64,000 bases of DNA from Enoplosus armatus (lineage: Eukaryota; Chordata; Actinopteri; Centrarchiformes; Enoplosidae): contig NC_092201.1 in NCBI RefSeq assembly GCF_043641665.1, positions 916,001-980,000 on the forward strand. The letters are read 5' to 3'. Every line of letters starts with the position of its first letter. The stretch's first letter is position 1. Below, piece by piece: positions 52,970 through 64,000 of the stretch. A program made the position numbers and the translations under genes. The notes beneath the pieces were generated by a model that saw only the letters and a list, made by a program, of their open reading frames with translations, did not search any database and was not told where the DNA came from.

Positions 52970-52995
52970 AGGAGGAGGAGGAGGAGGAGGAGGGT
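52970..52995. repeat. (GAG)n microsatellite
   Basis: Uninterrupted GAG units after CAACA, ending in GGGTGGGAG. Confidence 0.9.
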
Positions 52996-54289
52996 GGGAG
53001 TGGTCGAGAGGAAGAAGAGGAATGTGCCACATGATGCAGAGCCCTCACAGTCGTTTATTATGTGGCGCCGGGCGGTAGAGAGGTGGGTTTATGGCAAAAA
53101 CCTAAAGCCTGGCCTCGCTGCAGTTACACTGTTTGTTGTATCACCAGTAAAATCACTAGCACTGATCGTCTGACGACGAATATCCACAACATGTTTGATG
53201 GCAGCTGTTGGTTCCTCGTCTCAGGTACAAACTTTGAAACCTGCTCTGATTTGAAATCAAACTGGATGCAGGTGTGTTTGTTATGACAAACACTTAAAAC
53301 ATTTAGTAGGAAGTTGTTTAAACCTGTCGAACTGTGGAGAAGTGTTTTTGCGGCTGTGTTCAGACGTATTTAACAAAACAGGAACTGCCAAAGTTTTCCC
53401 TAAAAAGTGCAGCGTCACCTGGGCCCCTCCCCTGTTCTTGCTGGCAGTTTGGATCAGGTCCTGGGTCCAGATAGTTAGGAGATGGAGGGATGTGGTTGGT
53501 GTCGTGGGGATCGTTCATGTGTTAAGCTGTGATGAGCTGACAGGTCTACGCCTCTGTGTGCCTAATCCTGCCATCCCTCTCAAATCTGATCTCATCCACA
53601 GATCTGCAGCGTAGCTCAAGGCATCGCTGCTTTAATACTGATAATGCCTTTCTAGTTTGTGGGGAATATAATCTTTGGAAATCCCCTTAATCAAAGCAGC
53701 AGTGACACAAACACTGCCTTGGAAAACGGCCGAGTAAAGACTTAATACGCCAAAATGCTACTGAGCCCCCCCCCACGCTGTCTGTTGTTCACATGTGATG
53801 TTGCAGGCTAAATTTACCTCTGCATGAGCCGCGAATAACAACACCGTTTATTTCTATTGAGGAAATGAAACAGTTATCAGTCTCTGTGTACTCACCGAGA
53901 ACACATGCAGGTATCAGTCCATATGATTAAGATTCTGCTGCTGAACATCCCAACGTTATTTACATATCAGCTGGGAAAGAATGAATAAAGTGTGAATCTA
54001 AAATGAATCTTGAACAAACGTAAACCTGGTTATGAGACAGTGTGGTGAAGTAAAAGCAGAAGTCACCGAGCGTCGTCTATATTTACAGGCTGTTCCCTCT
54101 CAGGTCGTCTCTTATGCAAAGATTATTATAATAGATTATTATTCCACGGCTGACAGCTGCTTTAATCCAGACTGTGCCTGAACATCAGCACAACATGAGC
54201 GTAAGCATCAAAGTTCGGTCTTCTCGCGGTCCACTGACTTGCTTTATCTGGAGAACTGGAGCTCAACTGACAGAAAATGAAGACAGAAA

Positions 54290-54500
54290 ACTTTCAATAA
54301 CTGATGGTCATTTTTCAATCGATCTTTAGTTTGGGATGATTTTCTGTTTTCTGTCTCACGTGATAGTAAATACATCATTCTGGGGGTTTTGGACTGTTGG
54401 TCGAACTAAACGATCTATTTGAAGACGTCAGTTTGGGCTTTAGGAAACTGTAGCGAGTGTTTTTCACTCCCTGTTGACATTTTATAGATCAATAATAGGC
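54290..54500. repeat. GGCTGCAAC-family element fragment
   Basis: TTTTTCAATCGATCTTTAGT, GATAGTAAATACATCATTCT, TTTTGGACTGTTGGTCGAAC, TTGAAGACGTCAGTTTGGGC and TTAGGAAACTGTAGCGAGTG. It shares blocks with 2290-2450. Confidence 0.7.
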
Positions 54501-55154
54501 AGATCTCTCTTGTCGTGGAGCTTCTAATCGTATCGTACAGTCTTCTTCAGCTGAGAGAGTTTGCTCCGTAGATGTGATTTCAGCCTGGAAACAGTAGTTT
54601 GACACAACAGTGGGCTCATACCTGGAATCAGCGTCTGAGTGGACCTGTAGTTGTTGTGTCGGTCTGCTTGATGCTTGAAAGCTCTGGCTTCAGGGCAAAC
54701 TGCACCAGGTGGAAACGCTCGAGACAAACTTAGTCGTAGTGGCTGCCATGAAGCAACGTGTTGAAACACCCACAGCAGCAGAGGTTGGTTATTAAGAGTA
54801 GAAACAGTCAATGATTTCAGGGCACACTGCGAACGTTAAACTAGCTAGCTAAGTTTACACGGTTTATTCAAAAGATGTATTTGTAGCATTGACCTCTGTC
54901 TCCCAGCAGTGGTTAAATAAACATAAATAAACATGAACAGTGCAACAGCTAACACAGCTAGCTTCTTTTAGTTTAGTTCCATTTTGGATTCTCCTGCTCG
55001 CCCTCTCAGAGGCAGCACCGTGTTTAGTGATCCACGGCACAAATTCACCAAAGCTGAAGTCATGTAAGCCAGTGATTGATTCTGATTCACTTCAACTCAT
55101 TGATTTTGCCGTCAGAATTCACTGTTTTAAATGCCAGTCTGAGCAGGGGACATG

Positions 55155-55245
55155 TTGTCCTGGTGGTGGCACCAGAGGAAAGGTCAGGGGGTCACCAAAA
55201 CCACTTCAACTCACCTTCTGGGGATCATGAATATCGGTGGGACCG
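55155..55245 (-). repeat. Fragment of the TCTCAACAACT...GGACCATGAATAT family
   Basis: GGTGGCACCAGAGGAAAGGT, CAGGGGGTCACCAAAACCAC and CTTCTGGGGATCATGAATAT give the reverse of the blocks at 63600-63905. Confidence 0.65.
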
Positions 55246-55803
55246 GCTGTCTGTTTTGTCGTCTTTTGGTGAAGTTGTCGTCCCAGACAGAAACAGGGAG
55301 CGCCTCTGTGTTGAAGGCCCTGGTTGCACAGCGGCGGCGGCTCAGTGAAGATAGCGAGTTGCCACCTCGGAGGAGCGGCTGTGCTTTGAAGTGGAGTGTG
55401 TTTTCTTTCTTGCGGTAGTGGAGAAGCCTCTAGGGAGGCTCTCAGCCTTCATCCAGACCCCTCCCACTGTCAGCCGCTGCTTGGCAGCCTCCATGATCAA
55501 CTTCAAAGTTGGGGACATTTCTGCCTCAAAAGTCTCTGTGCTTTGAAGTGAGGACGGGGCGCAGTCACAAAGGTACATTCATGGAACTAAAACAGACTCG
55601 GCTCGCTAATTCGACATTGATATCCAGATTTGTTATTGCCCACGGTGCCCGAAGGTTTGTCAGACGCTGAACTAACAATGGCAGCGTGTCCCGACTGTGA
55701 AAACACTTTGAAAGCAAGATGAATCTTCAGAGTGTCTGCAGGCTGTGACAAAGTCAGGAGCACTAAGTGGTTATGGTACGTGACGCCTCTCTCTGGTCCT
55801 GTT

Positions 55804-56040
55804 CAGGGCTGCAGCTAACAACTATGTTCATTCATCTGTCGATTATTTTCTCAATGAATCGATTGTTTTGTTTATGAAATGTCTGAAGATGCCCAAGGTG
55901 ACATCTTTAAATTGCCTGTTTTGAAAAACATTCAGTTGACTATCATACAGACCAAGATATCACATATCACATTATATATGACCAAACACAGCAGCACATC
56001 CTCACATGTGAGCAGCTGGAACCAGAAATGACCATCAACA
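55804..56040 (+). repeat. GGCTGCAAC-family element, well-kept copy
   Basis: CAGGGCTGCAGCTAACAACT, CTGTCGATTATTTTCTCAAT, GAATCGATTGTTTTGTTTAT, GAAATGTCTGAAGATGCCCA, AAGGTGACATCTTTAAATTG, CATTCAGTTGACTATCATAC and GAGCAGCTGGAACCAGAAAT. The order defines the family in this window. Confidence 0.85.
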
Positions 56041-57059
56041 AGTGTGAAAGTGACCGAAAAGTCTCGCTGGCTGGCCTTACTGAAGCCCCCCCCCCCGCCT
56101 CTTGTTTTGTGGGAGGGAGTATAGAGAAGTGGAAGACAGAAGGAACCTGGAAGCTCTTTGATGCTGCTTGTTTTTGATTAATCAGATGTGAAGTGTGTAC
56201 AGCTCGACGCTCTTCATGGACTCTGAACCGGTCATCGTTTCTGCAGCTCTGCACAGCTGCAGTGATGGAGGTGTTTCAGGGGCCTGCATGTCTTACACAG
56301 AAGTATTTATTGAAGCTCGTCTGAGGAGAATAGTGATGAGCAGTACAGGCTACTTCCTGGTGAGGAGTATTTAACACTGAACTAGACTAGAGATTCACTA
56401 TGTCTCCAAATAAGGTTATTGTTCACTCAGCTAAAGATGTGTGAAGATTTAATTGGGTATTGGATTCTAAACAAGGAACTATGCTCACCTCAGTTAACAT
56501 AAGAGATCTAATTTCACCCTCATTTCCAAGGAGCTGTTCCCAGCCTGCTTGCGTTTGAGATAATGAAAACACACCATCCAGCGGCGACCGGGCCGTTTCA
56601 TCCTGCTGCAAATCCTCCCCGTGTTAGCTCGTTACTGCTCCAACACTCTGCTGAGACATTAAGTCAAGAAGTGAGAGAGAGAGAGAGAGTCTGTGTGAGT
56701 CACTCACCTAAAAATATCACCCATATTCCTCCTGTTCTCTCTGCCGGGTTACACTGACCCGTGAGTCACAGCTTCAGCTGGGGAGGTTTGGAAGCAGCCG
56801 GCGTTCAGGGATAACCTGGTGATCTGACCGGGAGAAGATGGTGTTTGTCAGGGGCCCGATCGGAGCAGAGGGGGGCAGGTGACGGTGGTGATGCAGCCTC
56901 GGTGCTGCAGGACGGACCGGAAGAGGTTCAATACGACAGACGCGGAGCTGGGATAGTTAAAGCAACGTCACAGGCCCAAAACAAAATGGCTGCTTCTTGT
57001 TTGCGCTGTTTCACAGAAGCTGAGTGAAAGGTTGTACTGAGCCCCTGAAGCCCTGGAAG

Positions 57060-57330
57060 AACAAATAGATGTATTTTATTTTGTGCACACAAGATATTAG
57101 ACACACGTGGAGTGCACAGGTTATTAATGTATGGAGAGGTTATTATGTTTTGATATGTATCTCAGGCTGAATATAATAACCTGTACAGACAAGATATAGA
57201 TGTAATATCTTGCTCTCATAAGTAATTATCTTATGTGAACAAGATAATAACGCCCTCAAACAAGATACAAATCTAACATCTTGCATACAAATTATTATCA
57301 GATTTTAAGATGCAGCTCGAACATGTTAAC
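57060..57330. repeat. ACAAGATA/TATCTTGT inverted-word repeat
   Basis: ACAAGAT occurs near 57088, 57191, 57238 and 57263, and its inverse ATCTTG near 57207 and 57278, spaced by A/T-rich sequence with repeated GTTATTA words. A teleost dispersed repeat with internal inverted symmetry is likely. Confidence 0.6.
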
Positions 57331-58206
57331 CTGATTTGAAGTTATTACCTTGTGCAGCTGGATCAGAGCTTGTTGACACAGTTTGGTTTTCTGGATCTTG
57401 GTGGGAAGCCGGTGAGGGATAATGTCGACTCCTCCTGGTTGGTGGGGCTCTGCTCAGTGTGAAGGATGACATGTCATCTGATTTATGATACCAGAGTTTA
57501 GTTTAAAGCCTTAATGTGTGAAATACTGTTTATCTTTCGTTGAACCAAAGAAGCCAAAGCGTTATTAATGTGTTAATATCATGATTGTAAATTACAGACC
57601 TGACCAGAGATCTGATGCTGGCTTTCAGTACGTGTCTATACTCGATACTACGGACACTTTGGAGGTTCAGCCCTGATCATTTATTCATATTTTTGGCCTC
57701 AGACCAACAAGATAAAAACTCCACAGTGACGTGATGTCAACACGACTCATTAGTTTTTGTTTATTTTCACTTATTTCAGCCAACCACAGGGAAGGATTCA
57801 CCTGACACATGGTGAGGGTGAAGTGAACACTTTTCCTTCTCCTTTGTTCAAACTGCAGTCCACGTCAGAGAGAAGAAACCCGACAGGAGCCGCCGTGGTC
57901 TCAGATCAGTTTTCAGGAGGACATGATGTTAAATGAGATGCTTCTGGAAACCGAGCGCAGCACCTGGAGCTCAGCGACACATTTCCACGTTGTGTCTCTG
58001 GCTGGTTATGGTTTGCGAGCAGCAGCGTCTCTGTTTCCACTTCCACTCTGGCTGGATGTCGACAGTGATGTGTTGTTTTTCTCTCTCTCCGTGTTCAGCC
58101 TCTTTTCTCTCTGCTGCAGCCAGAAGATGGCATGGTTCGTATGCAGTCTTCTCTCAAACTAGAGATCAGGGCTGCCACGCTATTAATAGCCCTGCCATGC
58201 TTTTAA

Positions 58207-58223
58207 AATGTGTGTGTGTGTGT
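58207..58223. repeat. Short (TG)n run
   Basis: Eight TG units. Confidence 0.8.
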
Positions 58224-61200
58224 GAGTCTGTAAATAAACTGCTGCTCACTGGGAGGGAACACAACTGTACAAGCCGGGCCTCGCTCTGGAAGACGGCACA
58301 CAAATGCAAACATGCAGATAAAGCAACGTGACAGTTTATGGCCGTGTTAGTGGCCGATGATGGTGATTCAAAGTGAACGGGGATTTCCTGGTTTGAGCTG
58401 AGATTTAGGGCTGCAGATGTGTCACCTTCCCTCCGCCAAAACCTTTTTTTGACAGATTCCCTCGGCTGCAGGGCGCCGCAGACGGCCGTGTTTTTTATCA
58501 CCACGCCGTCGTCAGGACGGACAGTCGGTTTTGCAAAAGCAATGACATGCTGAGGCTGGATGAAGAGCTGCATGTGAGGAATCAAAAGCAGCAGCAGAGA
58601 CTAACAGGCCTGAACTGTGTTTCATCGGGCCTTCAGAGGGGAGAATAATATGTTTGCTTAATCACGTCTCACTTAAAATGTGCAGCCAAGTTGCCTGGTA
58701 ACTAAAGTGGAGCGGAAACTGTCGACTTAAGAATCATAATTTAACAAAAGCAGCAGGAGAATGTCTTTGAATATCCACATTCAAGGCCTCAAAAATGTCC
58801 TTGAATGCAGCTACGTGCAGCGCTTGAGTCATGAATTCAGCTGCTGTGTTCCCTTTTGGATTACAGGGTTCTGTGTTTTCTGACTTCAGCCTCAGAAAAC
58901 ACTGTTGACTTAATCATTTCATAACAAAAGCAGGGTGGAAATATCTTTTGGACGTGGTGATTATCTGTATTCAAGGACTCAAAACATCCTTGAGTTCAGC
59001 TCTTGAATCATTAATTCAGTGTTATGTTGTTGTCGGCCAGAGTTTTTGTTTATAATCCTGTTTTAAGATGAGGATGAACATTTGTACAGCAGCTTTTGGA
59101 GTTTTTGTAGGTTTCTTTTCAGATCCATTTACACAGTAAAGTCACCCTGTCCATAGAATATATGATTATACATCATGTCTTTTCTGTATTTTCAGATCCA
59201 TTTCCATGTAGAGATCAGACGAGGGTTAGACTCTTTAATCTCTGCTATATTTTAGGAATACAGTAATCACTCTCAGTCATATACTCACTTGTATTTTATG
59301 GAACTGACACAAAGAAACTTTGTCTGACATATTTGATCATGTGTAGAGTTTTACACTAATACATTATTTATTAAGAAATGTACATTTTCTCATGTGAAAT
59401 CTTTATTATTATATCAGCATGTTTCCGTTGTTGCCTTTAAGTCATGTGTATCTGAAGTTGAGTTTATGTTTGGGTTTCACCTTGAAAAGTCCAGCTAACA
59501 GTGACTAAGTTTAAATGTTAAGCCAGCCTTGAAGGACTGACAGATCCAGGCTCGAGTCGGCTCACTTCAGTGCCGGATTGGGTCTTTTTGTGGGATCAGA
59601 AGAAATCTATAGAATATTACCAGATTTATCCTCTAACCCTTTCAGACAGGAGCAGTTAAGGTTGATAAACCTGAACATTTCACAAGGTTTGTATTTGGTT
59701 AAATGGCTCTCGAGGGTAACCTTGAGATGAAGGGCGGCTCGGAGGAGAAAGCGCTCTTGAAGCATGTCGCTGTGCTCAAGAACGAACTCCTGAATGAAAA
59801 ATAACCGATTTGATTTATTCGTCTGTGTGTGTGTGAGTGTCATCTGTTCCCGGAGAGACAGAGCAGGAGGAACACAAATGATTGTACTAATAAAACCACA
59901 AATAGTTGATCAAAACCAGCTAAATAAAACCTGAATCATTTGTATAGTATATTTGCTGGGGAGGCTGGGGTTTGGGGTTAAATTTTTCTGTGGAGGGGGC
60001 CGTCCTTGTGCTGCCAGCCAGGCGCTAACAAAGAGCGCGGCATAATAAATGGGACTTTAATTTGTTTTTCCCCGACAAGGTCGCCGTGCGTGATGGGTGA
60101 AAGGCAGCGATGGGATGTTGTGTTGGAGTGAAGAGGGGGGAAATGTGAGGAGGGGCCGATAAAAGCCTCAATTTACGTGTTTGTAGTGGTTAAAAATGGC
60201 AAAACCTACAAGGTAGTTCTGTATAGAGAAGTCATTTTTCCAATTCTTTTTGACTGCACATGAATGCATCATAACAGTAGGAAGGGAGGATTGAAGGAAA
60301 GGTGGAAGGCGAGGAGGACCTGCTTGTGAGATGCGTTGCTGTCTCCATGGCAACAGGCAGATAAGGCTTATGGGTGCTGTAGTATGAAGAGTGATCTGAC
60401 ACTCCAAACACAGCAGGATTCAGCAGAAATGCAGTTTCCTGTAGTTTTTAAACGTTTCTTGAGGTTGGGAGCTAACTTACAAAAACACGTGAAGAAGGGA
60501 AGCAGGCTGCCATGTTTTCAGTGCTCTCAAGGTGTTTTTAAGTAAAAGCAGCACTTATCTGCTTCAGAGGTGATTCAGCTCTCCTCACCTCCTGATAAGC
60601 ACTTCATCGGAGCTCACAGATCCACAAAGATACTTCTTAATGTTTGGCCCGGACACAGTCCGACTCTGCTATCAGTGTCTGTGAAACGGCTCTGCAGCCT
60701 CTGTGTGGCTGGTTTAACCCTCAGCAGACGGCCGTGGTACGTCTTCTTTGCCCTCTGACATACATTGTGTTTACATGTAGCCTGTCAGGGACACCAGCTG
60801 CTTTGTTAGCACGCGTATGGAAATCTAAACGGAAACTAATGAACGCAGCAGAATGAGGTTCACACTCGCGCTGTGGAAGAAGAAGAAGAATCGCTGCTCT
60901 CTGCAGCAATGAGTTTTATTTTAAAGGCTGACATTTTAGCTACCTCTGTGAATGTATTCAAATTAATTTCCCATTATTGCCTTGCTTATCGGAGGCCGCA
61001 GAGACGTAAACAAAGATGCGGACAAAAGCAATTAAAAATAAATGGGGTTTGGACAGAAGTGCCCCAGAGAAAGAGATAAAGGCAGAAACAGTATGGAGGC
61101 TGTTAGCTGCAGCCCAGTCAGAGCTGCTGCCTCATTTTTCTTTTTTTCTTTTTGTCACAACTGTTGTAGCTGCTGTGGACTTTTTGGGCTCCGTCCTGAG

Positions 61201-63387
61201 GCGTGATCACACTAAACGGCTAAATTAACCCAATTATTTGGAGCGAGCTGAAGTGGCGCTGCTGCCTACAGGCGCTGTTATTTCTGAGCACTGTATATCC
61301 ATATTGTCTCTCCACAGCTTCTGGCTATGGATGTGTGTTTCTGTGTGTGTGTGTTCACTACACATTATTCAATGGTCAGCTGAATCTGTGCCTGGAAAGG
61401 AAGAGTGATTACTGTGCGGCTTTGCTTAATGAAAAATAATGACTCGCTTGCCACAGAGTTTCTTTCTTGTTCATGCTCTTTAGCGCGGCATTAAACTGGG
61501 CTGTACCTGAGCTCCATGTCAAAGGGATACTTGAGAAATGAAAAGAAAAGTCTCTGCACAGTTTGTTCTACCCTTCGCGGAAGAGGCAACAATAGTTCTT
61601 AAATGAAGGCCAGTTTCCGTAGCAACATGCCAAATATAACAAGGCATCTGCTTGCATAGAAATAAAGACACAGGGATGCAGACGTGCAGCGCTGTGAGGT
61701 TGTTTGCTGACAGAAGCAGGACTGCAGGCCTGATCTCACACTCTCTGATGGGTTTTAAAACATGTAATTCAAATGAATGCTAATGCTGGACACTCACAGT
61801 CACATTACCCTTTCTGTCTTTACCTTTTATCAGCTCAGTAAACACATCGCAGTGTTCAGACTCCTCCCACCCCCTCGCTCTGAGGACAAAGTGAAGCCAA
61901 AGCTCGACAGCAGACGAAGTTGGCTGAGGTGTCAAGCTTCAAAAACACTGGGTCCTACATTTCCCATAATGCAACTTGAAAACATCTCTTGGTTAGACCT
62001 TCCCTGTCTGGTAAACACCCAAAATTGTGAATGAAAAAAATAATTTATAGACGCAACAATAAAACCAGCTCCAGGTTGTAAACAAACTGGACTTGAATCA
62101 AGTGCAGAAGAAATGTAACAGGGTTTTATTCTAAACATGAAAGGTGACTCGGTTCATCCTGTCAGCTGTAATGGATTCTGTGTCCGTACGTGGACGACTT
62201 CCCTCTCACACGTGCAGCAGCAGAGACAAAAGACAATTTCATTTACCTGCGTCCAATGAAAAGGCAATCTGTCATGTGATAGCATGGAGACGGAGAGGGA
62301 CGCTGCCGCACAGACACACTGTGGTCCTGAGAGCTCCCAGAGGCCACAACACGTCTGCAGCTCCACAGACTCAATCATCTTCTCCACAGTGACCCGTTAG
62401 AGGCCACTATCAGCGCTCTCACTCAGTATTGGCCCCCGAAAGCTCCTTTTTAATGCAAGATGGTGAAAAGTGGAAGCCAACCCAATCAGAACTGTAAAGA
62501 TCTACATGATCATGAAAACATGATCCTGTCAGAGGCAGGAAAAGCATTGAGAGATTTAAACAAGCAGCAATAATAATGTGCGTCTTTGTTAGGACTCAGC
62601 AGCAGCGTTCACAACGAGCTGCAGGTAACTCAGAGAGAGAAAACGGGCTGGAAGTAAAAGTATGGACAAGTTTCCCTCTGACATGCCTGGACTTTGTTTT
62701 TAAGATGATAGTTTGCAGACTGTGTTACTGATTTGACATGTGTCCATGTTTACTCCACATGTTTCACTTTTTGCCCCAATAACTTGTTTCAGTTTTGTTT
62801 GTTTTATTGTATAATTTGGCCTAAGTGAAGTTAAATTAAAGAGGTCTAAGTATTGATCCATCATCAGTTGTAACTAATCACTTTATTAATGCTTTATAAA
62901 TACCTATAAATGCTATATAGGTCATACAATAACTTAATGCTAAATCTCGCTGGCTGGTGTTCATCCTCCTCTTTTTTTTAATTTTATTTATTAAGCATCA
63001 GTAAAGCCTTTAACCTTATGTACCCTTGATGGAATAAAGGCCGTCGTATTAGAAAGTGGTATGAAAGCTTGAAGCAGCAGCTGTTGAGGATCGGACTTGT
63101 AGAAAAAGCATCACAGCTGCAAAGAAAAATGTTTTTTCTCTAAAAAATTGACAGAACAGCTGGTAAATCGAGCTTCCAAGAGCTTCTTTTAATTAACATG
63201 TAGAAACAGTATCCACAGGCGTCCTAAATGATGCTCCAACAGTCATTTTCGCTGTAACTAAGTGGCTGTTTCTCCTGCTGGAGCTGTGAATATCTGAGAG
63301 CCACACCTCTAATTGAACACTGGCATGTTGAAGCATGTTTCAGTCTCATGCTGCCATCAGCTGCTGAGACTCTGGGGACCAGGCCTC

Positions 63388-63411
63388 CTCCTCCTCCTCC
63401 TCCTCCTCTGG
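63388..63411. repeat. (CTC)n microsatellite
   Basis: Eight CTC-type units following GGCCTC. Confidence 0.85.
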
Positions 63412-63599
63412 ACATCCGCCTTGGCCTCGCCGCCTCCTCACACCTCCTCCTCAGACTGTTACCTCCAGTCCCCTGCGATCGGCTTCTCCAACACACCAGC
63501 CAGTGTCCTATAGTCAGGCTCACTTGTTTAGTTGAACATAAAACTGTAGAAAACCTGGCAAGAATATTTACTTATCTGGCCAAAACAAACCGAGACCAG

Positions 63600-63925
63600 A
63601 AATATGTCACCACATCTGTTATATTCTATTGGGTTAGAGCAAAGTATCTCAACAACTTCTGGACAGACTTGAATGAAGCCTATCTCAGATATTTAGGGGA
63701 TTCCAGATGACGATTAGGCCAAAATGTCTACTTGAGCAACAATATCTGTGACAAGATATTTGAAAAACGAATTGCTGGATTTTCCTGAAATCTGCTGTGG
63801 ATATTCATGGTCTCCAGAGGACGATTCCTACAGATTTTGCTGACCTGTCCTATAGGACCACTCTCAGGCCAATTGTCCACTTGACCAAAATATTGGTCCT
63901 TGACAAGATACTTTTAAAACTTATC
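63600..63925 (+). repeat. Teleost TCTCAACAACT...GACGATTCCTAC dispersed repeat
   Basis: AGTATCTCAACAACTTCTGG, ACAGACTTGAATGAAG, GATATTCATGGTCTCCAGAG, GACGATTCCTACAGATTTTG, CTGACCTGTCCTATAGGACC and GGCCAATTGTCCACTTGACC match the usual order of this very common fish repeat. The short open frames over it are incidental. Confidence 0.75.
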
Positions 63926-63958
63926 GTTTATCCCCTCATAGCTCATGAGGGGATAAAC
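63926..63958. other. Perfect 14-bp hairpin
   Basis: GTTTATCCCCTCAT, a 5-base loop AGCTC, then ATGAGGGGATAAAC, its exact reverse complement. It lies at the edge of the dispersed repeat above. Confidence 0.9.
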
Positions 63959-64000
63959 CTCGTCATTCTTGACTTTTGAATCTTGTTTAAACATGAGGTG

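Larger units (their letters stand above)
48177..64000 (+). other. phf21b: Probable phf21b intron, no recognised gene
   Basis: The last 16 kb. Apart from the repeats listed and a few enhancer-like candidates (48.54-48.80, 59.96-60.11, 61.38-61.50 kb), I find no exon, RNA gene or promoter I can support on either strand. Its assignment to phf21b rests only on the absence of the gene's remaining exons in the window. Confidence 0.4.

Noticed and set aside
58166..58585. 139-codon minus-strand frame
   Set aside because: It includes a translated TG microsatellite (HTHTHF) and shows no recognisable domain.

Overview
This window is nuclear DNA from a ray-finned fish, probably a percomorph teleost. Evidence: vertebrate spliced genes with GT-AG introns, abundant small dispersed teleost elements (CAGTGGTGGAA.../...TTCCACCACTG, GGCTGCAAC..., GTTAGCATGCTAAC families), many microsatellites, and the gene order. 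The species assignment is inference. No prokaryotic, CRISPR, phage or biosynthetic system is present. The gene order kiaa0930 (+), nup50 (-), phf21b (+) is the mirror image of human 22q13.31 (PHF21B, NUP50, KIAA0930), so this is conserved vertebrate synteny.

Layout. 1-3990: the last six coding exons of the KIAA0930 homologue, followed by a long 3' UTR. 6.8-15.0 kb: a complete NUP50 nucleoporin gene on the minus strand (seven coding exons, 469 residues by my splice model), tail-to-tail with kiaa0930. Two opposed poly(A) hexamers four bases apart at 6828-6843 may end both transcripts. The nup50 promoter at about 14.90-15.03 kb carries YY1, NRF1 and ZNF143-type motifs. 15-30 kb: intergenic DNA with dispersed elements, an ATTC-rich tract, a 1.1-kb array of 28-bp repeats that grew inside a dispersed element, a homeodomain/octamer-rich putative enhancer near 19.1 kb, and two promoter-like islands (about 22.65 and 27.9 kb) with no recognised gene. 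30.3-31.1 kb: the first coding exons of phf21b (PHD finger protein 21B). From there to the window end I read the sequence as large phf21b intron(s), with repeats, a 0.7-kb acidic minisatellite with a long open frame, and a few orphan exon candidates, the best at 48.08 kb.

The three recognised genes are physically linked but not an operon: NUP50 works in importin-alpha/Ran cargo cycling at nuclear pores, PHF21B is a chromatin reader-type protein, and KIAA0930 has no established function. The points most worth following up are (1) an 18-bp microexon in phf21b matching the paralogue PHF21A, whose original 5' part seems to have lost its splice acceptor; (2) a 20-nt downstream alternative acceptor in the last kiaa0930 exon that would open a 251-residue alternative C-terminus over the annotated 3' UTR; (3) the element-born 28-bp array; and (4) the frame-preserving acidic repeat. 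Splice models were read by eye; no alignment, search or expression data were available.
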